Below are positions 40,871-48,888 of a DNA stretch of 64,000 bases, piece by piece. This stretch comes from Aestuariibacter sp. A3R04 (GTDB taxonomy: Bacteria > Pseudomonadota > Gammaproteobacteria > Enterobacterales > Alteromonadaceae), in the NCBI RefSeq assembly GCF_018860805.1, contig NZ_JAHKQR010000001.1:531158-595157 (forward strand), given 5' to 3'. Both the position numbers and the translations under genes were made by a program. Numbering within the stretch: position 1 is the first letter of the stretch; every line of letters starts with the position of its first letter. A model generated the notes under the pieces. That model worked only from the letters and a program-made list of their open reading frames with translations, ran no database searches and was not told where the DNA came from.

Positions 40871-40920
40871 AATAACCCGGACTAGGGTCGAAATCCGGCC
40901 TAAAACGCCAGTATATTGAC

Positions 40921-41163
40921 CTAAATTGTAGGACCTGTTCGCAGTTTCCCTAATTGATGGACGGGGTGGGTTCGTGCGGATACCGCAAAATAGCTCTGTT
41001 CCTGATTTAAACCGCCTTTTGATGATGACTCAGACCAGTCGCTTACAAATTTAGACGTGTTTACCGTTGCCGACTTTTGAGGGGCATAAGATGTCCAAAC
41101 ACCAATGGCGATAAGCGCAACGAAGCCAAAGAGGAACAGATTTTTTCTATGTGCTTTATTCAT
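40921..41163 (-). CDS. Small hypothetical membrane protein
   Basis: 80 residues with one N-terminal transmembrane helix (about 9-24, FLFGFVALIAIGVW) and a polar C-terminal tail. No family recognised. It lies between the IS5 copy and the divergent TonB receptor. Its 3' end is near the IS boundary, so it could be a truncated gene. Confidence is low because only topology supports it. Confidence 0.35.
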   Translation of the reverse strand: MNKAHRKNLFLFGFVALIAIGVWTSYAPQKSATVNTSKFVSDWSESSSKGGLNQEQSYFAVSARTHPVHQLGKLRTGPTI

Positions 41164-41465
41164 AAGACATCAAAGTATCAAAGGGACAGAGATATTGAAA
41201 CTTCATTTCTTGAAAACTCATTTTTTGAAACTTGTCTATGCGCCTTGGGCGCTACTTTTCGTTTTAAATTCAGTGCACTCTCTGCTTTAAATTTATCATT
41301 ACCATCTATTTTTGACTTGTTTAAACAACCCTTTATCAGAGGTGTAATAAAACTTTAATACTTTAAATTGTCTTCAATGTCATGTCCGCTGCTCTTCTCT
41401 ATATGGCCAGAAAAGTCTTTGACTAAATTCAAAAATATTTACAACAAATATACCAGGAGAATGGA
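41164..41465. other. A/T-rich leader region of the TonB receptor
   Basis: About 300 bases with no credible gene, between a small divergent ORF and the receptor gene. It should carry the receptor promoter. Several A/T-rich hexamers could serve as a -10, but I cannot choose one. CAGGAGAATGG gives a good ribosome-binding site at the receptor start. Confidence 0.4.
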
Positions 41466-44144
41466 ATGAAACACTCGTTGATTGCAGTGCTTGTATCGTC
41501 GGCTTTGTCACCAGCGTTCGCTGCTGAGGTTAACGCCCAAGAAGATGCATATGAAATCGAAAAGATAGAAGTATCAGGATTTCGTAGCTCTGTAATACGC
41601 GCCAGAGACATTAAACAAAGTGCCATGATCGCCCAAGATTCTATCGTTGCTCAGGATATTGCTGACTTTCCAGACCTCAACCTTGCTGATGCCTTGCAAC
41701 GAGTTCCTGGAATTGCGATTACTCGCGAAGGTGGTGAAGGACGCCAAGTGTCATTACGCGGTCTGGGTCCTGATTTTACCCGAGTGCAAGTAAACAATAT
41801 GGAAGCTCTTGGTACCTCTTCATCACCGATGGACGCACGTGGTGCCGTGGGTCGTTCAAGAGCCTTTGACTTCAATATTTTCGCCTCTGAATTGTTTAAT
41901 CAGATTGACATAAGAAAATCCTACTCAGCCGATCAGGAAGAAGGCGGAATCGCGGGAACCATTAACTTGCAAACCGCCAGGCCTTTTGACTATGACGGCT
42001 TCAAAGCGGCAACATCTGCACAGCTTGGAACAAATTCCCAAACAGATAGTACAGATCCTCGCTTTGCAGTTATGGTTTCAAACACTTGGTCTGATTTTGG
42101 ATTACTCGGTTCAATTGCTTACAGTAGTAGAGAAACCAATGAACAAGGAACCAATACCACTCGCTGGCGCCGCGAAGGTGGAAAAACTGCCGCAGATCCC
42201 AATGACATTGAATTACAAGCTGCATTAGATTCAAATGAACTTTGGTTTCCCAGAGGGCATCGTTACTCCGTCTGGGAAAATGACCAAAAACGATTAGGCA
42301 TAACGCTGTCTGCTCAATATAAACCATCAAACGATTTTAGCTTGTCTCTGGATTATCTAAGAGGTCACCTTGAAAATGACCTTGCCGAGCATCACAACGC
42401 CGTTAAAGACAACAAGATTGTGAATGAGTTGGAATGGATTGACAACAATGGTGACAAAGAAGTCATTTATGCCAGCTATCAGGATGCAACTTGGCGAAAT
42501 GAAACTCGTAACGATTACAACGAGAGCCTTTTGGAACAATTGACTCTGTCTATAGATTGGACATTGACGCCAAGCTTGGTTATGAAAGCACTGATTGGTT
42601 CCAGCTCATCAGACTACGAACAACCCAAAGTTCACAGAGCTTACATTCACGCCAGAAAACAAGCTGACATCATTACTGACTTTAGAGGCGATCGGTTTTA
42701 TGGGGTCAGTTATTCGCCAAATTTCGACGTGAATTCAATTGATGGTTTTGAAGTAAGAGAGCTGCGTTTTGAGGAAAATTATATCTATTCTGACTTTGAC
42801 AATGCTAAAGCCGACTTTGACTATTTCTTAGACAATGATGATACGGTGAGTTTTGGTATCAACTATAAAAAATTCACTAATTCTGGGTTTAATCTCGAGA
42901 AAAATGGCTTCCCAAAAAATGGCTTATCACCTTTGAAAGAAGATGACGTTACCTTAACACCGGGCATGGTAGAAATATTTTCAGGGCACGAGGATAGAAG
43001 TTGGATCATAGCCAACCTCGATGCTACCCAGCGACACTACGGCCTAGATGGCTTCCAATTGGGTGATGAATTTATCAATGAAAACAGCAAGTACAAAGTT
43101 GTAGAAGAAACCATAGCCGCCTACTCCAAATACTCATTGGAAATGAATATTGGTGACATGCCATTACGAGCTGAATTCGGGCTTCGATACTATGAAACAG
43201 AGTTGACCTCTGAAGGACTCTCCCAAGGCACCCCCACAAGTCTGACTAAAGAGTACTCAGATGTACTGCCAAGTGTAAATATGGTACTGGAATTAAACGA
43301 TGACTTACTGTGGCGATTTGGCGCAAGCAATAATGTTACCCGCCCGTCACTTAGCGCTCTTTCTTTCTCTGCAAACGTCAGCCAAACTTCCTTAGATGAA
43401 GGGGATATTGGTGTTATTGGTGTTGGGAATCCAAATCTGAACCCATTTGAATCCACTAACTTTGACACCTCTTTGGAATGGTATTTTGGAGAAGTTGGGG
43501 TAGTGTCTGTTGCTGTTTTTTACAAAGACATTAAGAATTTCATTGTGACCGAAACTGATCAAATCACCTACAGTGAACTGGGATTGCCTGCAAATCTATT
43601 GCCTGAAGGAAAAACTGTAGACGACATTTTTAATGTCACCTCTCCTCAGAATTCAGATGAAACCGAGATAAAAGGTGCAGAATTGTCAGTGCAGCGAGAC
43701 CTAGACTTTCTGCCGGCCCCCTTTAATCACCTGGGCGTCATAGCAAACGTTACCTGGGCTGATGGCTCAACATTATATCGAAATGTTCAGGGAACAGGCT
43801 TGGCTCAATCTAAGAGCTTTCCTGGATTGTCAGATACCAGTTACAACTTCACCTTGTACTATGAGGCAGAACAATGGGGAGGCAGGATTGCCGCCGCCTA
43901 TCGCAGTGATTATATCACCAGAGTAGAGGCTGGTCTTGGGGATGAAGACGAACGCGGTTTCCACGCGTCCACTTTTGTGGATCTCTCTGCCTACTATTGG
44001 GTGAGTGAGAATGTAAAGGTGAACTTTGAGGGTATTAACTTAACCGATGTCAGAGAGGAACTTTACAGTGACTCCAGCGACAGAGCCTATAATACGACCA
44101 CCAGTGGGCGCACTTTCATGTTAGGTGCTACGGTACAGTTCTAG
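41466..44144 (+). CDS. TonB-dependent outer-membrane receptor
   Basis: 892 residues. The signal peptide is cleaved near SPAFA (about residue 19). A possible TonB box region IEKIEVSGF (about 31-39) is followed by the plug domain (ADALQRVPGIAITREGGEGRQVSLRGLG) and a long beta-barrel ending in Phe (LGATVQF). It belongs to the Caulobacter/Alteromonadales large-receptor type often tied to carbohydrate or complex substrate uptake. A hairpin and a PHP phosphoesterase gene follow. Substrate is unknown. Confidence 0.93.
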   Translation: MKHSLIAVLVSSALSPAFAAEVNAQEDAYEIEKIEVSGFRSSVIRARDIKQSAMIAQDSIVAQDIADFPDLNLADALQRVPGIAITREGGEGRQVSLRGLGPDFTRVQVNNMEALGTSSSPMDARGAVGRSRAFDFNIFASELFNQIDIRKSYSADQEEGGIAGTINLQTARPFDYDGFKAATSAQLGTNSQTDSTDPRFAVMVSNTWSDFGLLGSIAYSSRETNEQGTNTTRWRREGGKTAADPNDIELQAALDSNELWFPRGHRYSVWENDQKRLGITLSAQYKPSNDFSLSLDYLRGHLENDLAEHHNAVKDNKIVNELEWIDNNGDKEVIYASYQDATWRNETRNDYNESLLEQLTLSIDWTLTPSLVMKALIGSSSSDYEQPKVHRAYIHARKQADIITDFRGDRFYGVSYSPNFDVNSIDGFEVRELRFEENYIYSDFDNAKADFDYFLDNDDTVSFGINYKKFTNSGFNLEKNGFPKNGLSPLKEDDVTLTPGMVEIFSGHEDRSWIIANLDATQRHYGLDGFQLGDEFINENSKYKVVEETIAAYSKYSLEMNIGDMPLRAEFGLRYYETELTSEGLSQGTPTSLTKEYSDVLPSVNMVLELNDDLLWRFGASNNVTRPSLSALSFSANVSQTSLDEGDIGVIGVGNPNLNPFESTNFDTSLEWYFGEVGVVSVAVFYKDIKNFIVTETDQITYSELGLPANLLPEGKTVDDIFNVTSPQNSDETEIKGAELSVQRDLDFLPAPFNHLGVIANVTWADGSTLYRNVQGTGLAQSKSFPGLSDTSYNFTLYYEAEQWGGRIAAAYRSDYITRVEAGLGDEDERGFHASTFVDLSAYYWVSENVKVNFEGINLTDVREELYSDSSDRAYNTTTSGRTFMLGATVQF

Positions 44145-44154
44145 CAGCACTATT

Positions 44155-44185
44155 GAGTCGCGCATTGCTGTGCGATGCGCGACTC
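44155..44185 (+). promoter_or_regulatory. Intercistronic hairpin between receptor and phosphoesterase
   Basis: A perfect 11-bp inverted repeat GAGTCGCGCAT/ATGCGCGACTC with a nine-base loop starts ten bases after the receptor stop. There is no T-run, so it is more likely an mRNA-stabilising or processing element than a terminator. It overlaps the first part of an upstream in-frame extension of the next ORF, which supports the later ATG at 44204. Confidence 0.7.
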
Positions 44186-44203
44186 GCAGATAACAGTACA
44201 TAT

Positions 44204-45715
44204 ATGATTAAATTTCGTAAGAAAAAACTTATTGACGTTTTTCTTTACCTGTCCATGTTAGTTCCGGTGACTGCAGCATCCCACGGAAGCGGTATAGCTC
44301 ACGAGTTGACGTTGAATGACAAGGTAAAAGGAAACTCGGAACCACAAACAAAACAATGGTTGGCTGGCGACCATCATATTCATAGTCGATTTAGCGTAAA
44401 ATGGGACTACTCAACAAACCCTCCTTCTCCAATTTTAGGTGGCGATGCGCGCTATTCGGCAGAATTCAATGCCAAGAAAGCCGAATTGTATGGTTTGGAT
44501 TGGATGGTAATAACCGATCATGGAGGGCCGAATCATAGTAAAGTAAATCTTGAACAAGCGTATCCAGATCTGCTTAAAACACGTATTGCCTACCCCAACA
44601 TATTGCAGTTTTATGGCATGGAATTTGACACGCCAGGAGCAAGACACAGCAGCTTGATCTTGCCTCATTCTGAACATGAATCAGAGCATCTATATTTCAT
44701 CGAAAAAAACTTTAACAGGCGTGAAATTCATCCAACAGATATCCGTAGAGATACCGTAAAGGCCATGCTAAATGCACTGCAAACAATGAGCAAATTAACG
44801 CCTAACCCCTTATTATTTGCCAATCATCCAGGCAGAACAGCAAAAGGATTAGGAGAATATACTTGGGTCACTCCCAAAGAACTGAGAAAATGGAACAACA
44901 TTGCCCCTAATGTTGCGATTGGCATGGAAGGTTCTCCAGGTCACCAGGCGTCTGCGCTAAATCCAGATGGCAGTATCAATCAGGCAGCAAAAAGAAGTGG
45001 CTATAAAGAATACCCGACGATGGGTGGATTCGACCAAATGACGGCAAGGCTGGGAGGTTTTTGGGACAGTATGCTAGGTGAAGGTCGTCGTTGGTGGATA
45101 ACTGCAACATCCGATAGCCATGTACATTACACTGACGGCCGTTCGGATTTTTGGCCTGGGGAGTATTCAAAAACCTATGTTTTTGCGGAAAAAAACTACA
45201 ATAGTATTATCAATGCATTACGGAAAGGGCATATTTTTGCTGTCACTGGCGACTTAATAAACGGGATCAACGTCAATGTCAGATCTGCTGATGGCACTGT
45301 TGCATCTATCGGGGAAGAGTTAACGATTAGCGCAGGAAGCTCCGTCAATATAGAGGTGAAAGTCAGAGAGCCCCAATCTGATAAGGATTCTGGAAACCGC
45401 CAAGGCACACCCCCTCGCCTTGTCCGTGTAGACTTAATTACCGGAAATATTTATAACAAATACAATGATTTAGCAATAGATAGCAACCCATCAACCAAAG
45501 TCGAAAAAAGATTTACCGCCAGTGAATGGCAAGCCAAAGGTGGTTGGTATCACATGAACTTTACAATAGAAAAAATTAAGGCCCCTTTTTACATAAGAAT
45601 TCGGGGGACCAACAACTTACATGAATTAGAACCTGAGCCCGATCCCCCTGGAGAAGATCCGTGGCAAGACCTGTGGTTTTACACCAATCCTGTTTTTGTC
45701 AATATTACCCAATAA
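44204..45715 (+). CDS. Exported PHP-domain metal-dependent phosphoesterase
   Basis: 503 residues from the ATG at 44204, which places a signal peptide at the N-terminus (hydrophobic 10-25, VTAASHG). PHP metal ligands are visible: GDHHIHSRFS, VITDHGG, FANHPGR and SDSHVHYTDG. The family hydrolyses phosphate esters using two or three metal ions. The C-terminus has an immunoglobulin-like beta stretch. Located behind a TonB receptor gene, it probably acts in the periplasm or outside on a phosphorylated substrate. An upstream start at 44153 lacks a signal peptide. Confidence 0.88.
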   Translation: MIKFRKKKLIDVFLYLSMLVPVTAASHGSGIAHELTLNDKVKGNSEPQTKQWLAGDHHIHSRFSVKWDYSTNPPSPILGGDARYSAEFNAKKAELYGLDWMVITDHGGPNHSKVNLEQAYPDLLKTRIAYPNILQFYGMEFDTPGARHSSLILPHSEHESEHLYFIEKNFNRREIHPTDIRRDTVKAMLNALQTMSKLTPNPLLFANHPGRTAKGLGEYTWVTPKELRKWNNIAPNVAIGMEGSPGHQASALNPDGSINQAAKRSGYKEYPTMGGFDQMTARLGGFWDSMLGEGRRWWITATSDSHVHYTDGRSDFWPGEYSKTYVFAEKNYNSIINALRKGHIFAVTGDLINGINVNVRSADGTVASIGEELTISAGSSVNIEVKVREPQSDKDSGNRQGTPPRLVRVDLITGNIYNKYNDLAIDSNPSTKVEKRFTASEWQAKGGWYHMNFTIEKIKAPFYIRIRGTNNLHELEPEPDPPGEDPWQDLWFYTNPVFVNITQ

Positions 45716-45996
45716 CGCTCTGAAATAAATCGCCTAGGGTAAACCGTCAAAGTTACCAAAACTTGGAACCTACCTTAGAGCGAGTATATCACCGGAGATT
45801 TTTTGCAACCTTAAGCTATTAGCACTACCTTTAAATTGGGATAAACAGCTTTCACAAAAAATTGCACCAAATTTGACTGTAACAAAAAAATCACAAAATA
45901 TATTGTCTCATTTACAATCAAATGAACCTCTTATCTATGTGTGCTATGAAAATTAATTTTACGTCTAATTCAATCAAAGTAAGGGGTTCGTTTAAT

Positions 45997-47301
45997 ATGG
46001 TTACCTTTAAAAAAATAATATTTGCCTTTGTATTTCTTGGGCTGTTTCAACCACTTCATGCCGCCTCCAAATCAGGCAACTTTTCAACATTAACCTATAA
46101 CGTCGCAGGTTTGCTGGAACTCTTCTCAAGTGCGCCATCGAGCAGGCAATCTGCCACTGAGCAAATAAGTTGCTATGTAAACCAGTTTGATATTGTAAAC
46201 GTTCAGGAAGATTTTAATTATCATGCAGCGCTATACGATACCTGTAACAACCACAACTATCGATCGCCCACATCTGGCGGGATGGGAATAGGAAGTGGCC
46301 TCAACACCATGAGTTACTTTGAGTTTTCCGATATCAAGAGAATTCAATGGGAAGACTGTAGTGGCGTGGATTGTTTTACGCCAAAAGGTTTCACCATGAC
46401 AAAGCTGCGTTTAGAAGAAGGCGTGTTTATTGATGTATACAATTTGCACACTCAAGCCGAAACAAACAGTGCGGCTCTGGCGGCAAGACGAGAAAACATA
46501 AAGCAGTTACTCACTTATATTTCATCACATTCTGCCGGAAATGCGGTTATCGTAATGGGAGATGCTAACACCAGGTACACACGGGCGGGTGACAACATGG
46601 AACTATTCTTAGACCGTGGCTTTAAGGATGTCTGGATAGAGTTGTTGCGGGCAGGAATAACGCCTGAATCCGGAAGCAATGCCCTGGTATGCAATCCACA
46701 GGTAACCTCAGGTTCCTGCGAAATAGTCGACAAAGTTCTATTCAAAAATAGTCGCTATATTAACCTGACTCCCGTTACCTATGAAGTAAGGCAAGATGAT
46801 GAAAATAGAAAAGGAGAAAAACTGTCCGATCACCCTCCTGTTGTTGTTGACTGGCGCTACGAGACGGATAGCCAAATCCAATGGAGTGACAAGTATGGTG
46901 GCAACGGTGGCACAAACTTCAGCGATCTTGACGCATTGGCCACATCAAATGGTATCAGTAAAATCGCGTTACGCGCTGGCAGACGAGTTGACCAAATACA
47001 GCTCACATTTAATAGTGGTTCCGTGAGCACTCGCGGCGGTTCAGGCGGAAGCCTAGAAGTCCTAGAGCTGCAATCTGGAGAATATCTGACTTCTCTGGAA
47101 ATTTGCATTGGTAATAAAAATGGTAGTGACAGAGTCTTTTATGCCGCATTTAAAACAAACAGGGAAAATCGCATTGAAGGCGGCCGAAAATCAAATGAAT
47201 GCCAAACAATAACAGCACCTCAAGGCTGGCAGATAGAGGGCTTACATGGCAGCTCGGGGGACGAGATAGACAGTCTTGGCGCCATTTTCACTAAAATTTA
47301 A
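45997..47301 (+). CDS. Secreted EEP-family phosphodiesterase with jacalin-like lectin domain
   Basis: 434 residues from the ATG at 45997, with AAGGGG ten bases upstream; this start yields a clean signal peptide (IIFAFVFLGLFQPLHAAS). The endonuclease/exonuclease/phosphatase domain (about 25-290) shows NVQEDFNYH, VIVMGDANTRY and LSDHPPVVVDW, the metal/catalytic residues Glu, Asp-Asn and Asp-His. The C-terminal 140 residues resemble a jacalin-like lectin fold (DKYGGNGGTNFSDL, AGRRVDQIQL, GGSGG). The fusion would target a phosphodiesterase (nuclease or sphingomyelinase-like) to glycans. Exact substrate is unknown. Confidence 0.82.
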   Translation: MVTFKKIIFAFVFLGLFQPLHAASKSGNFSTLTYNVAGLLELFSSAPSSRQSATEQISCYVNQFDIVNVQEDFNYHAALYDTCNNHNYRSPTSGGMGIGSGLNTMSYFEFSDIKRIQWEDCSGVDCFTPKGFTMTKLRLEEGVFIDVYNLHTQAETNSAALAARRENIKQLLTYISSHSAGNAVIVMGDANTRYTRAGDNMELFLDRGFKDVWIELLRAGITPESGSNALVCNPQVTSGSCEIVDKVLFKNSRYINLTPVTYEVRQDDENRKGEKLSDHPPVVVDWRYETDSQIQWSDKYGGNGGTNFSDLDALATSNGISKIALRAGRRVDQIQLTFNSGSVSTRGGSGGSLEVLELQSGEYLTSLEICIGNKNGSDRVFYAAFKTNRENRIEGGRKSNECQTITAPQGWQIEGLHGSSGDEIDSLGAIFTKI

Positions 47302-47381
47302 TAATATTCATATAGCATGCCTTCACAACATGAAAAGCAAAATAGAGTCCATACAACGTATCATTGTTATGGGCTCATTTT

Positions 47382-47888
47382 ATGATTGAAACAATGGGTG
47401 AAGCAGTAGTGAAAAGAGTTTCTGGTGTACAGAAAATACTCATAGATAACCAACAGCAATTATGTGGTTATGTGAAGCGTCACGCCTTAAATCCAGATGA
47501 CGCCATCGACGTCTATCAGGAATCAATAGTCAGGGTCTTAGAGCAAGCCAGAAAGACAGAACTCAAGAATCCGTTGGCTTATGCAATTCGAGTAGCCAGA
47601 AACCTTTTGTTGCGCAACAATCAGCAGGAATATGATGATTTGGATTCCGTTGAGTGTCAGCGTGCTACCCCTGAAACCCAATTACACCATGTGCAACGCC
47701 TGAAGCTCGTCGAAGAAGCCCTTCAGACAATGCCCGAGCTAAGAAGAAGGGTGTTTACTTTACGTCGTATTAATGGCAAATCTGTCGAAGAAATAAGCAA
47801 CATGTTAACTATGAACGAAGCCGCTGTATCCAAGCATATTGTCAGAGCGATGGCTGATATTCAACGATATCTGGATAACAGCGAATGA
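47382..47888 (+). CDS. ECF-type RNA polymerase sigma factor (FecI-like)
   Basis: 168 residues from the ATG at 47382; 47394 is another possible start. Region 2 (DDAIDVYQESIVRVLEQAR, AYAIRVARNLLL) and region 4 (TMPELRRRVFTLRRINGKSVEEISNML, EAAVSKHIVRAM) of ECF sigma factors are clear. It is followed by FecR and STN-receptor genes, so it is the sigma factor of a cell-surface signalling system that likely activates its own receptor gene and perhaps neighbours. Confidence 0.93.
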   Translation: MIETMGEAVVKRVSGVQKILIDNQQQLCGYVKRHALNPDDAIDVYQESIVRVLEQARKTELKNPLAYAIRVARNLLLRNNQQEYDDLDSVECQRATPETQLHHVQRLKLVEEALQTMPELRRRVFTLRRINGKSVEEISNMLTMNEAAVSKHIVRAMADIQRYLDNSE

Positions 47889-47907
47889 TTCAGGGAGGAG
47901 AGCTATA

Positions 47908-48882
47908 ATGACAGATATAGATGATGAAGTTTATGATGAAGCAGCACAATGGTTAGAGCTGATGAGTCGACACAAGCTTGACAGTTTAACCCAACGTCGT
48001 TTTCAAAAATGGCTGAAGCAGTCAATTGAGCACAAAAAAGTTTTTGAGTCTATGGTGGATACATGGTCTGCCCCTGAATTAGAAACAGGATTAAAACAAC
48101 AGGGGCGCGCAAAATGGCAACCTGTGGATTCGATTTTTTCAAAAGTACCAAAGCAATGGTTAGCCATAACTGTTCCAAGCGTCGCCATGTCCGCTATTTT
48201 TGTTTTTATGTTACTGAATACGATCATGTCCGGACAGGTGGAAGATTCTCTTAATTTGCAACTGAGAACTCAGGTGGCAGAAACAAGAGATGTATTGCTT
48301 GAAGATGGAACTGAAATAAATATTGCCCCTCAAAGTAATTTAAGGGTAAACCTGTCAGACACTAAAAGAGACATCAATCTGATTGATGGTCAAGCCTATT
48401 TTGATGTCGCCAGAGATACCGAAAGACCATTTGTCGTCTCTGTCGGGAACGCTAGTGTCACAGCTTTAGGTACCGAATTTAATATTGATAAAGGGGCAGG
48501 CATTACCGACGTTACCGTTTATGAAGGTATTGTTGAGATTCGAGATGCAATGACTGGTCTTTCACGATTAGTCAAGGCCGCGGAAAAGGTTCGAATTTTC
48601 GCTGAAGATTTTGCGCCGGTCGAGCAGTTCCAATTAGCCAAGCGGGTAGACTGGCGGTCAGGCTGGGTAGAACTTGATAATGACTCATTACAGTTTTTAA
48701 TAGAACGATTAAACAGATATAGAAATACAGCCATTATAATCAAACATGCCTCTCTCAAAGAACTGGCAGTTTCAGGGCGATTTCGTTTGGATGATTCTAA
48801 GCAGGTGTTAGCCATGCTTGAAGAAGTTTATCCTATAACAGTCACAACAAAGCGTGGTATTACTGAAATAGATTTTCGGTAA
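47908..48882 (+). CDS. FecR-family anti-sigma/sigma regulator
   Basis: 324 residues from the ATG at 47908 with GGAGGAG upstream. The N-terminal DUF4880-type helical part (AAQWLELMSRH, about 10-50) binds the sigma factor; a transmembrane helix follows (about 83-107), then the periplasmic FecR domain (TRDVLLEDGTEINIAPQSNL) and a C-terminal STN-contacting part. It relays receptor occupancy to the ECF sigma factor upstream. Confidence 0.93.
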   Translation: MTDIDDEVYDEAAQWLELMSRHKLDSLTQRRFQKWLKQSIEHKKVFESMVDTWSAPELETGLKQQGRAKWQPVDSIFSKVPKQWLAITVPSVAMSAIFVFMLLNTIMSGQVEDSLNLQLRTQVAETRDVLLEDGTEINIAPQSNLRVNLSDTKRDINLIDGQAYFDVARDTERPFVVSVGNASVTALGTEFNIDKGAGITDVTVYEGIVEIRDAMTGLSRLVKAAEKVRIFAEDFAPVEQFQLAKRVDWRSGWVELDNDSLQFLIERLNRYRNTAIIIKHASLKELAVSGRFRLDDSKQVLAMLEEVYPITVTTKRGITEIDFR

Positions 48883-48888
48883 CATTCA

